From an uncultured Spirochaetaceae bacterium (lineage in GTDB: Bacteria > Spirochaetota > Spirochaetia > Sphaerochaetales > Sphaerochaetaceae): a stretch of 20,460 nucleotides of DNA. Numbering within the stretch: the first letter of the stretch is position 1; each line of letters begins with the position of its first letter. The position numbers were made by a program, and so were the translations under genes. Under the pieces are notes generated by a model. The model had not been told where the DNA came from and made no database searches. It was given only the letters and a program-made list of their open reading frames with translations. The DNA is taken from positions 1 through 20,460 of the forward strand of contig CANRIJ010000013.1 in the NCBI GenBank assembly GCA_947630635.1, written 5' to 3'. This document shows, piece after piece, positions 6,370 through 13,121 of the stretch.

Positions 6370-6405
6370 AGGAGTCACATGCCATGGAAAGGCGAAGTGA
6401 CTCTT
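6370..6405 (+). promoter_or_regulatory. hairpin covering the ribosome-binding site and first start codon
   Basis: GAGTCAC (6372-6378) is the exact inverse of GTGACTC (6397-6403), extended by a G-T and an A-T pair at the base. An inner GCC (6381-6383)/GGC (6391-6393) pairing closes most of the loop. The stem includes part of the AAGGAG ribosome-binding site and the loop holds the ATGs at 6379 and 6384. It could be an mRNA switch or a DNA operator. Confidence 0.45.
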
Positions 6406-7430
6406 ATAGGAGCGGTTCTGATATGGTCAAGATGCTAAGAAGGGTTGCTTTTCTTCTATTCACCACTCTTGTCTTTGCATCTTGCTATTCGGACATCGCT
6501 CCGATTCTTTCATCAGCAGAGCAGTCTACTTCTCATACTAGTCCGGGATATTTCCCGCCACAAAAGGACCCCTCTCCGTCTGTTACGCCCGAGGAGCCTC
6601 CCGTAGAGACTCCAAAGCCGCCAAAAGAAGGAGAGGACGGTGCTCCGTTTTCTAAGTCAACCGAAGTAGATGTTGTTGCTGCCCCATCTCCTGTTCTTAT
6701 TGATAAGCTGAAAGGCGCTCCTCTTGACGAGGATCATATGAGATTCTCCCTTCCCTCAAAGGAGACAGTGCATATCTCTTCGACTAATCTCGCTATTGAA
6801 TTCTCTGACGGTCTCTCTGTCAGTGTGACAGGGACAGCTACTGTAAAGGAAGGCTTTGTGCTCTCAGAGATAGATGATGAGATTCTCTTCAGCGGCATAG
6901 ACCTGGATTTGGGAAATGGAATAACGCTCAAATCAATGCGTCTTTCTTTGGGTAAGTCAGAGGATGGTCTCGTGGTGGAAAAAGTATCTGATGAGGAAGT
7001 CAGGACAAGGCTCTGGGTGAAGAAAGACAGTATCTTCTTCAGCGGATTGGATAAGCTTCTTAAATATAGTTATGAAAAGTGGGACAGGGATGCATTTAAA
7101 TATTATGTAAATTATTTATTCCACGATGACTCATTTGTTGATGCTTCTTTGAGTATTTATTTCCTTGATAACGGAAGCTTTCTTATTTCTGACAGAAATA
7201 ACGTCTGGGACATAGATAATAAAAGACCTCGCAATGGTGAGTCTGATGGCTGGGTAGAGGTTGATTTCGCAGGAGAGGAGCTCTATTCGCGATTTAGGGA
7301 AGGCTACAAAACAAGGGGAACTATCTCGTATGTATATGCGAGTGATCAAGTACATGAAGCTCAGACTGAGAGGAATATAACCTATTACATGTTTGGTGGC
7401 TATAACGTCATAAATGCAATTGCATTATAG
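6384..7430 (+). CDS. surface lipoprotein A (phase-variable candidate)
   Basis: This 348-aa protein has a lipoprotein signal peptide: RR, then a hydrophobic core, then LVFASC, with the lipidated Cys at residue 34 (residue 21 if translation starts at the in-frame ATG at 6423). A Ser/Pro-rich linker (about residues 40-85, with PPVETPKPPK) follows, as in surface-tethered proteins, and then a beta-rich domain. The ATG at 6384 has AAGGAG (6369-6374). The ATG at 6423 has AGGAG (6408-6412) and gives a more ordinary signal peptide. No family is recognised, but segments align with the next gene (SVSVTG...SEIDDE and FHDDSF...SIYFLDNG), so the two are probably paralogues. An upstream G9 run suggests switching. 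Confidence 0.78.
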   Translation: MERRSDSYRSGSDMVKMLRRVAFLLFTTLVFASCYSDIAPILSSAEQSTSHTSPGYFPPQKDPSPSVTPEEPPVETPKPPKEGEDGAPFSKSTEVDVVAAPSPVLIDKLKGAPLDEDHMRFSLPSKETVHISSTNLAIEFSDGLSVSVTGTATVKEGFVLSEIDDEILFSGIDLDLGNGITLKSMRLSLGKSEDGLVVEKVSDEEVRTRLWVKKDSIFFSGLDKLLKYSYEKWDRDAFKYYVNYLFHDDSFVDASLSIYFLDNGSFLISDRNNVWDIDNKRPRNGESDGWVEVDFAGEELYSRFREGYKTRGTISYVYASDQVHEAQTERNITYYMFGGYNVINAIAL

Positions 7431-7498
7431 GAAGAGGACATGATTGATTCTGATTTCCGTTATGAAATTTCTCAAAATTGATTTTAGGAGGGTTTGAA

Positions 7499-8302
7499 GT
7501 GAATAAGAAGCTGTTTTTGATTTCGATGGTGATTCTGGTTTTTATTGTACTGATTGCGTCTTGCGATGATCAGAGGTCTCTTCCTATCAAAGAGGCCGTC
7601 GAGCAAAAGACTGAGTTGTTCAGCGGAGGCATAAGCACATCTACAAATCCCAGCACCAAGACAGGTGCGATAAGAATATCTATGAAAGAGCCGCTTAGCG
7701 TAGCTTCTCTTAAGGGTGTTGTGCTTCCACAGAAAATCAGCTCAAAGATTGATATAGAGAATCCTGAGAATAGCAATCTGAAGAATCTAAAACTTGATGT
7801 GACTCTATCAAACGGCGAAGAGCAAAGCGTGATGATTGATATTAGCGGCAGCGCAGATCTATTGGGAGGAAAGACGGTAAGTGAAGCACAAGGGGAGTTA
7901 GCTATAAATGATTTGAGCTTGGAACTTTTGAATTCAGGCGACTATCCAACTACTCTGACAGGATTGAAGTTTAATACTGTTGCAGAGAATGGAAATCTAA
8001 GCATTGAAGGGTCCCCAATAGCTGATGTGGAGACTTTAATTAAATTTAAAGGTGATTCTGAAAAATATGATGGTACTAGAAATAATTCTCAGAAATTCTT
8101 CTTTGAAGATGACAGTTCTTTCTCTTTGGAATTCTATGAAGATCCAAATGGTTTAGTCCAAGTGCCTGTGGATTCTTCTTTTAGTGTCTACCTTCATGGA
8201 GTAAGTAATTCTGGAGTACCTAGTTCTGAGAAAGATTATAAAACCATAGATTATGCATATCTACAGGTTCCCTTATCTTTAAGTCTGCTGGGGATAATTT
8301 AA
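7499..8302 (+). CDS. surface lipoprotein B, paralogue of A, probably frameshifted near its 3' end
   Basis: This 267-aa protein starts at a GTG with a perfect AGGAGGG (7486-7492). Its signal peptide ends LIASC, with the lipidated Cys at residue 22. The remainder is beta-strand-like and Ser/Asn-rich, with no recognised domain. A segment (SVMIDISG...SEAQGELAINDLSLEL) and a later FFFEDDSSFSLEFY align with lipoprotein A. The stop at 8300-8302 looks premature: in the frame one base back, from 8278, an open stretch of about 48 codons continues (SFKSAGDNLNEILGALKIKV and onward) to a TAG at 8422-8424. One added T in the TTT at 8278-8280 would join them into a 308-aa protein. The gene sits 68 bases after lipoprotein A, likely in one operon. 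Confidence 0.78.
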   Translation: MNKKLFLISMVILVFIVLIASCDDQRSLPIKEAVEQKTELFSGGISTSTNPSTKTGAIRISMKEPLSVASLKGVVLPQKISSKIDIENPENSNLKNLKLDVTLSNGEEQSVMIDISGSADLLGGKTVSEAQGELAINDLSLELLNSGDYPTTLTGLKFNTVAENGNLSIEGSPIADVETLIKFKGDSEKYDGTRNNSQKFFFEDDSSFSLEFYEDPNGLVQVPVDSSFSVYLHGVSNSGVPSSEKDYKTIDYAYLQVPLSLSLLGII

Positions 8303-8406
8303 ATGAAATCTTGGGGGCATTAAAAATTAAAGTCATATGCAATGAAATGCATCATAAAGGATCTAAATATGTAATAACGATAGATTGTATACATAAAGAT
8401 ATTGAT

Positions 8407-8428
8407 AGATTAGCATCAGATTAGCATC
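8407..8428 (+). repeat. 11-bp tandem duplication
   Basis: AGATTAGCATC occurs twice back to back (8407-8417 and 8418-8428). The second copy supplies the TAG that would end the frameshift-restored lipoprotein B. Confidence 0.85.
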
Positions 8429-8461
8429 AAAAAAAATTTTTGAGTTAAAGTGAGATAAAAA

Positions 8462-8501
8462 AGAGTGTCGCAATTGCTAAATTTTGCGACACTCTCTTTT
8501 T
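8462..8501. terminator. bidirectional terminator, right member of the matching pair
   Basis: A perfect 12-base stem, AGAGTGTCGCAA (8462-8473) with TTGCGACACTCT (8484-8495), is flanked by A-runs on the left and TTTTT on the right. It can therefore end both the lipoprotein operon and the convergent ABC-transporter operon. The GTGTCGC core equals that at 5868-5874. Confidence 0.9.
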
Positions 8502-8515
8502 ATATTCTTGTTAGT

Positions 8516-9259
8516 TTAGAGGATGTGATTTAAGAAGTCCTGTGTTCTTGGACTCTGTGGATGGGTAAACATATCTTGGGGAGTGCCTGTCTCAATGATC
8601 TCGCCGGCATCCATGAAGATGACTTTCTTAGCAGCAGCACGTGCAAATCCCATCTCATGAGTAACGAGCAGCATGGTCATGCCCTCTTCGGCGAGCTCAA
8701 TCATTACATCGAGTACTTCTTTGATCATTTCAGGGTCGAGTGCACTAGTTGGCTCATCAAAGAGCATCGCCTTTGGCTTCATTGCGAGGGCTCTAGCGAT
8801 TGCAACTCTCTGCTGCTGTCCACCAGAAAGATTACTCGGTCTCTCTTTTGCCTTGTCTTCCAGTCCTACTCTTTTCAGAAGTGACATGGCAAGTTCCTCA
8901 GCCTCTCCCTTTTTCATCTTGAGGACTTTGGTAGGAGCGAGGGTTATGTTATTCAAAACTGATATGTGTGGAAAGAGATTGAAGCTCTGAAAGACCATTC
9001 CGACTTCCTCTCTTATTTTTCTGATATCGGTCTTTGGATTAACGACATCGACATCATCAATGTAGATGTGTCCAGCCTGTGCCTTCTCAAGTCCATTTAC
9101 TGTTCTGAGAAGTGTTGATTTGCCGGATCCTGAGGGTCCGATTATTACTACTACATCTCCATCTTTTACAGTGAGGGATGCATCCTTTACCGCATGCAAA
9201 ATAGAGCCGTCATTTTTAATGTAGTCTTTGTATAGATGTTCGATTTCGATTTTAGCCAT
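8516..9259 (-). CDS. polar amino acid ABC transporter, ATP-binding protein
   Basis: This 247-aa ATPase belongs to the GlnQ/HisP/ArtP family of polar amino acid importers. Residues 41-49 form the Walker A motif GPSGSGKST. The Q-loop (VFQSFNLFPH), signature LSGGQQQR, Walker B with D-loop (MLFDEPTSALD) and switch His (THEMGF) are all intact, and the length is typical. The protein sits on the cytoplasmic face and powers the permease encoded just upstream; the two genes overlap by eight bases. It is downstream of the permease on the minus strand and ends at the bidirectional terminator. Substrate cannot be read from the ATPase. The ArgR-like element upstream of the permease hints at arginine or a related basic amino acid. 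Confidence 0.92.
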   Translation of the reverse strand: MAKIEIEHLYKDYIKNDGSILHAVKDASLTVKDGDVVVIIGPSGSGKSTLLRTVNGLEKAQAGHIYIDDVDVVNPKTDIRKIREEVGMVFQSFNLFPHISVLNNITLAPTKVLKMKKGEAEELAMSLLKRVGLEDKAKERPSNLSGGQQQRVAIARALAMKPKAMLFDEPTSALDPEMIKEVLDVMIELAEEGMTMLLVTHEMGFARAAAKKVIFMDAGEIIETGTPQDMFTHPQSPRTQDFLNHIL

Positions 9260-10157
9260 GTCTGTGAAGCCTCTCTTCCATAAGTCCTACCAAGCGTGAG
9301 AGGACGAGTGTGAAAATCAGATATATCAAAGCAACAACAAGATATGTCTGAAGCGAAAGGAATGTTCTTGAAATATACTCTCTTCCTCTTTTGAGGATAT
9401 CTGAAAGCGCAAGCACAGATACCAAGGAGGAGTCTTTGAGCATGGAGATAAATTCGTTTCCGATTGCAGGAAGTACGATCTTTACCGTCTGTGGGAGTGT
9501 AATGTTAAAGAAGACCTGGCTCTTTGAGAGTCCGAGTGCCTTTGCAGCCTCTATCTGTCCCTTTGGAATAGCCTGAATACCGGCTCTGATTATCTCTCCC
9601 ATGTATGCGCCAAAGCAGATCGAAAGCGCAATTATAGCAGCGATAATGCCCTCCATATGGAATATGGATCCTACGGCAAAGTAGAGGAACAAGAGCTGAA
9701 CGAGAAGCGGAATTCCTCTGATGAGCTCTACATAGACACCGCAAATACCATTTATGAGGCGGTTCTTTGTTACAGATCCAAGTCCTGTGAGAGTTCCAAT
9801 CAATACAGCTCCGACAATTGCGAAAATCGTGCATTCAAAGGTTACTGGTGCACCCTTGATTGTGAATTTGAATATCTCCCAATAGGGATGCGTAGTAACG
9901 CCTTGGCTATTTGTCCTGGTGACAAAAGCACATAGACAAACTAAGAGAAGAATTGCTCCAAAGAACGTAATTCTCCAGCTTGATATCAAGTGCTTATTCT
10001 TCTTGGTCGGGATGAGAACTCCATCCGTCATATTTATGTTTGTCTTGTTGCCCTCATTTTTCTGGGGAAGCGGTGATATTCCCGCTTTTTTGGCTTTTTC
10101 GAAATTTTCTTTTGTATCCATATTGCTTTTAGCTGAGGAGTTTAAAGGTATATCCAT
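9252..10157 (-). CDS. polar amino acid ABC transporter, permease
   Basis: This 301-aa membrane protein belongs to the HisM/GlnP family. About 57 hydrophilic, Lys/Asn-rich residues precede the first helix, an unusually long cytoplasmic tail for this family (most members are 215-240 aa). A first helix (about residues 60-82) is followed by the canonical five-helix permease core. This includes YVELIRGIPLLVQLLF and the ATPase-contacting EAA loop (EAAKALGLSKSQVFFNITLPQ). The start is supported by AGGAG seven bases upstream on the minus strand. It overlaps the ATPase gene and has its own promoter in the repeated element at 10214-10278. Confidence 0.9.
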   Translation of the reverse strand: MDIPLNSSAKSNMDTKENFEKAKKAGISPLPQKNEGNKTNINMTDGVLIPTKKNKHLISSWRITFFGAILLLVCLCAFVTRTNSQGVTTHPYWEIFKFTIKGAPVTFECTIFAIVGAVLIGTLTGLGSVTKNRLINGICGVYVELIRGIPLLVQLLFLYFAVGSIFHMEGIIAAIIALSICFGAYMGEIIRAGIQAIPKGQIEAAKALGLSKSQVFFNITLPQTVKIVLPAIGNEFISMLKDSSLVSVLALSDILKRGREYISRTFLSLQTYLVVALIYLIFTLVLSRLVGLMEERLHRHG

Positions 10158-10191
10158 ATTCGCTCCTATTCCTTTTGAAAGGGTATGTTTT

Positions 10192-10221
10192 ACTATCCGA
10201 TTTTTTACGTGTTTATGTCAA
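10192..10221 (-). promoter_or_regulatory. promoter of the permease-ATPase unit
   Basis: On the minus strand a perfect TTGACA (10221-10216) is followed after 18 bases by GATAGT (10197-10192), about 35 bases before the permease ATG. The -35 lies inside the repeat shared with the binding-protein promoter. Confidence 0.6.
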
Positions 10222-10278
10222 TCTGTTTTTGCATAAAAATGCAAAAATAATAAGTTATTTTTTGCAAGTTTATTTAAA
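10214..10278 (-). repeat. 65-bp upstream element, copy A
   Basis: This segment aligns with 11191-11253 over its whole length. The identical blocks are TATGTCAA, TTTTGCATAAAAAT and TGCAAGTTTATTTAAA. It carries the -35 box and a dyad. A further partial copy of the dyad half (TTGCATAAAAATTT) lies at 10302-10315. Confidence 0.85.
10226..10247. promoter_or_regulatory. ArgR-box-like operator (perfect dyad)
   Basis: Nine-base arms TTTTTGCAT (10226-10234) and ATGCAAAAA (10239-10247) flank AAAA. The core fits the ArgR/AhrC box pattern TGNAT-N4-ATNCA. It lies just upstream of the permease -35 box. Assignment to ArgR is by pattern only. Confidence 0.5.
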
Positions 10279-10320
10279 AAACCTATTTTATTGCCAAAGT
10301 ATTGCATAAAAATTTGGAAA

Positions 10321-10347
10321 TTAAAAAGGAAGGCGCGTGCCTTCCTT
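10321..10347 (-). terminator. terminator after the binding-protein gene
   Basis: Nine-base arms AAGGAAGGC (10326-10334) and GCCTTCCTT (10339-10347) with a four-base loop are followed on the minus strand by a T-run (complement of 10321-10327). It separates the binding-protein gene from the permease-ATPase unit. Confidence 0.85.
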
Positions 10348-10376
10348 AAAATTCGAGAGATTTATTGGTCTTTTTA

Positions 10377-11138
10377 CTAAAGAATATTGTACTTTGCCTT
10401 GAGCTGGTCGACTGTTCCGTTGGCAAGAACCTTCTGGTAGCCTTCCTCGAGGATATCAATGAATGGGCTTCCGATAAGTGTGCAGATAGCGATATCTTCA
10501 ACATCTGTGTTTGTAAGGTGTCCGCTGATCTCGAGCTTTCCAGCATAGTCGGCGTTTGAGAGGACATAGTCCTGAGCTACGATTGAGTCACATACGACTG
10601 CATCAACGTTGCCGTTTACAAGGTCTAGTACTGCCTCAGGAATTGCATCGAAGTTCTTGATGTCCTTGATTCCAGCGTCCTGTACCGCAAAGTGTCCGGT
10701 TGTGCCATTCTGAACTCCAACCTTCTTGCCCATCAAATCGTTCTGATCTTTATATGTAGCGCCTTTGTTTACGAGGATTGCCTGATCAAGAGTTACAAAT
10801 GGAGTTGTGAAGCTCATTGTCTCCTGCCTTTCGGGGGTGATTGTAACGCCTGATGCGACTGCATCATACATGCCCGTCTGGAGTCCTGCGAAGATTCCGT
10901 CCCAAGCAACGTTCTGAATCTCTACGTTTACGCCCTCAGCTTCGCAAATTGCATATACTAGCTCAATCTCGAAACCTGTGACCTCTCCATTCTCATCTAC
11001 AAACTCAAAGGGTGGCCATTCTGCGTTAGACGCTACTGTGTATGTCTTCTCAGCTGATGCGCTCTCTTTGTTTCCGCTGGCAAAGACTGCCGCCATTGCC
11101 ATCAAAGCCACTAATGTAAAAGCAAGAACCTTTTTCAT
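10377..11138 (-). CDS. polar amino acid ABC transporter, periplasmic binding protein
   Basis: This 253-aa family 3 solute-binding protein has a signal peptide (MKK, hydrophobic core, then VFASG), followed by a mature domain beginning near SGNKES. No lipobox Cys is present; this FASGNKE-type junction is common in spirochaete binding proteins. Family landmarks are NAEWPPFEFVDENGEVTGFEIEL near the mature N-terminus and SGVTITPERQETMSFTTPF, the segment that contacts the substrate's amino and carboxyl groups. AAGGAG precedes the ATG. It delivers a polar, possibly basic, amino acid to the permease. It is the first gene of the system, with its own promoter and a terminator behind it, so it is likely made in excess. 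Confidence 0.92.
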   Translation of the reverse strand: MKKVLAFTLVALMAMAAVFASGNKESASAEKTYTVASNAEWPPFEFVDENGEVTGFEIELVYAICEAEGVNVEIQNVAWDGIFAGLQTGMYDAVASGVTITPERQETMSFTTPFVTLDQAILVNKGATYKDQNDLMGKKVGVQNGTTGHFAVQDAGIKDIKNFDAIPEAVLDLVNGNVDAVVCDSIVAQDYVLSNADYAGKLEISGHLTNTDVEDIAICTLIGSPFIDILEEGYQKVLANGTVDQLKAKYNIL

Positions 11139-11169
11139 TTTGTTTCTCCTTAAAAATGCTTATGCAGTT

Positions 11170-11198
11170 AATATTCACTTTTTTAGGGTATATGTCAA
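11170..11198 (-). promoter_or_regulatory. promoter of the binding-protein gene
   Basis: A perfect TTGACA (11198-11193, minus strand) is followed after 17 bases by AATATT (11175-11170), about 30 bases upstream of the start codon at 11138. Confidence 0.65.
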
Positions 11199-11253
11199 CT
11201 ATTTTGCATAAAAATACAGAAAATTGGATAAATTTTCTGCAAGTTTATTTAAA
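11191..11253 (-). repeat. 65-bp upstream element, copy B
   Basis: This is the second copy of the element at 10214-10278, placed in the same position relative to the promoter of the binding-protein gene. Its dyad is imperfect: TTTTGCAT (11202-11209), AAAA, then ATACAGAA. It still fits the ArgR-like core TGCAT-AAAA-ATACA. Confidence 0.85.
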
Positions 11254-11283
11254 TTCATAAGGAAAATCATGTCAATCAAAGAA

Positions 11284-11312
11284 GGCAATTCCCTATATTA
11301 TAGAGAATTGCC
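11284..11312 (-). terminator. hairpin after the 52-aa gene, possible terminator
   Basis: GGCAATTC (11284-11291) pairs with GAATTGCC (11305-11312), and an inner CTATA/TATAG pairing makes a long stem with one mismatch. The T-run on the minus strand (CTTCTTTG) is weak, so termination is uncertain. Confidence 0.4.
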
Positions 11313-11339
11313 AAATGAAAATTGAAAAAAATTATAATT

Positions 11340-11498
11340 TTATTCTATGTCGTAATAATCTTCATTCCAGCTGAGGTATTCCTCGAAGGATATCTTACCC
11401 TCATTGAGCTCAGAAATCTTTAGTCTCTCTTCGCTGGGTGCAAGGTGCTCATAGCGTGCAATCTGTCTCTCTATCTTTCTATTCAGCTTCTTAGTCAT
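11340..11498 (-). CDS. small conserved-looking protein (52 aa), unknown function
   Basis: This gene encodes 52 residues, starting MTKKLNRKIERQIARYEHL and ending WNEDYYDIE. AGGAAG lies just upstream of the ATG on the minus strand. The N-terminal third is strongly basic and probably helical; the C-terminal half is acidic (SELNEGKISFEEYLSWNEDYY). The codon pattern (third-position bias, AGA for Arg, GAG for Glu) matches neighbouring real genes, which supports coding. No family is recognised. The gene lies between the MATE exporter and the amino acid binding protein and is followed by a long hairpin. It could be cotranscribed with the exporter gene, whose stop is about 50 bases upstream of this start. 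Confidence 0.6.
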   Translation of the reverse strand: MTKKLNRKIERQIARYEHLAPSEERLKISELNEGKISFEEYLSWNEDYYDIE

Positions 11499-11546
11499 AT
11501 TCTTCCTTAGACTAAAGATAGCTAAATTAATAGGAAAAGCAAAAAA

Positions 11547-12953
11547 TCAGCTCATAATGGGCTCTTCTCTGAGATCGAGATTATCAGCATCTGAACTTTC
11601 TTTTTTGCTTTCGAGGCTCTTGATTTTTGTCTTATAGATCCAGATGAAGAATGAGCTCGATATCAAAAGAGATGTCAATTCTGCCAGTAAGAATGAGTAC
11701 CAAAGAGCATTGAGACCAAAGAAGTGCCCAAGAATCCATGCCGATGGAATGAGTACAACCAGCTGTCTTGTAATTGATACTGTCATTGAGGCAATGCCAA
11801 TACCGGTTGCCTGAAAAGTGGACATGAATGTAATGCATATTGCAGCAACCATGAAGTGGAGCGATATTATCCTGAATGCAGGAACTCCGATTTCGAGCAT
11901 CTCCGGAGATGCAGAGAAGAGTGAGAATAGGGCCTCTGGGAAGAGTTGGAATATGAGTGTTCCGATTCCCATAATCAAGAGTGCAATCAAGAGTCCGAAT
12001 CTAATTGTCTCTAACATTCTGCCTTTGTTTCCGGCTCCATAGTTGAATGCGATTATAGGCACCATTCCTGATGTGAGTCCGAATATAGGCATGAAAATGA
12101 ATGACTGGATCTTAAAATAGACTCCAAAGACAGAGACTGCTGTCTCACCCATGCTAAACGATATTAGTATCGAATTCATGAGAGAGACCATAACTGTTCC
12201 GATTGAGTTGGTGATTATGGTGGGAACTCCAATATTGTAAATGCCCCTGATAATAGGCCAGCTTGGTCTGATCTTTCTGATTCTGACCTTTATGAACTTG
12301 TTCTTCCTAACAAAGAATATTGCAAAGAACATGCCGACAAACTGCCCAATTACAGTTGCAATGGCTGCACCTTGTACGCCCAGTTTGAAGACGAAGATGA
12401 TTATGGGGTCAAGGATGATATTTGTTATTGCACCGATTAGCTGGGTGATCATCGGGTGAATTGAGTCGCCTGTTGCCTGTAGTATTCTCTCAATCATGAT
12501 GTCTACAAACATGCCAAATGAGAAGATTGTCACAATCTGGGCATAGCTTGTGGACATACTAAGTAGCTCTGTGTTCTCGGTGTAAAGAGATAGAAACTAC
12601 CTAGAGCCAAGACCGCCTACAAGCATGAATACAAACCATGTTATTACAGCTAGCAGAAGTCCATTTCCCGCAGACTTCTCCGCATCTTTCTGGTTTCCCT
12701 CTCCTAGTTTTCTTGCAAGAAATGAGTTGACGCCAACTGATGTACCAACTGCAAATGCAATTAAGAGGTTCTGTATTGGAAAGGCAAGAGAGACAGCGGT
12801 TAGCGCAGTTTCTGATACCATTGCCACGAATATAGAATCAACTACGTTGTAAAGTGCCTGTACAAGCATAGAGATCATCAGTGGAGTAGATATCTTCATT
12901 ACCAGTTTAGGGATCTTTTCGTATCCCATGATATTGTTTCGAGGGTTTTCCAT
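11547..12953 (-). pseudogene. MATE-family multidrug exporter gene interrupted by an in-frame TAG
   Basis: Read from 12953 to 11547 in one frame, this is a 468-codon MatE exporter, normal for the family. Its 12-helix pattern runs through VVDSIFVAMVSETALTAVSLAFPIQ and QATGDSIHPMITQLIGAITNIILDPI. The single defect is a TAG at 12599-12597, after GGLGSR and before FLSLYTENTELL. There is no frameshift: both sides are in the same frame and homologous-looking. TAG is used as an ordinary stop elsewhere in this window, so general recoding is unlikely. Result: either a 118-aa N-terminal fragment, read-through, or internal restart (a 336-aa fragment from 12557). The family exports drugs or metabolites using Na+ or H+ gradients. 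Confidence 0.85.
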
Positions 12954-12962
12954 AGAGTGTTC

Positions 12963-12991
12963 TATTTAAGGTTTATAAAAATTAATGTCAA
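12963..12991 (-). promoter_or_regulatory. promoter of the MATE gene, giving a near-leaderless transcript
   Basis: A perfect TTGACA (12991-12986, minus strand) with TAAATA (12968-12963) after 17 bases puts the transcription start only a few bases before the ATG at 12953. This fits the absence of a ribosome-binding site there. Confidence 0.4.
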
Positions 12992-13121
12992 CTGTATTTT
13001 ATGTACTTCATGTGTAAATGTTTGTTCTTTAAGCAATTATCTGATTTGGGTACTTTTTTGGGGGAGTCTTTTAAGTATTGAATACCTCAAATGCACTTAA
13101 TACACTTTCATTGGAGTAATT

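Noticed and set aside
12557..12599. Two separate MATE half-genes (118 aa and 336 aa) as a split transporter
   Set aside because: Both halves are in the same frame with family-like sequence directly across the TAG, and no ribosome-binding site precedes the internal ATG, so an interrupted single gene is simpler.
12954..13121. Lysine riboswitch or T-box leader before aspartate kinase
   Set aside because: The 168-base region is AT-rich, lacks a recognisable five-helix junction or T-box sequence, and also holds the divergent MATE promoter.
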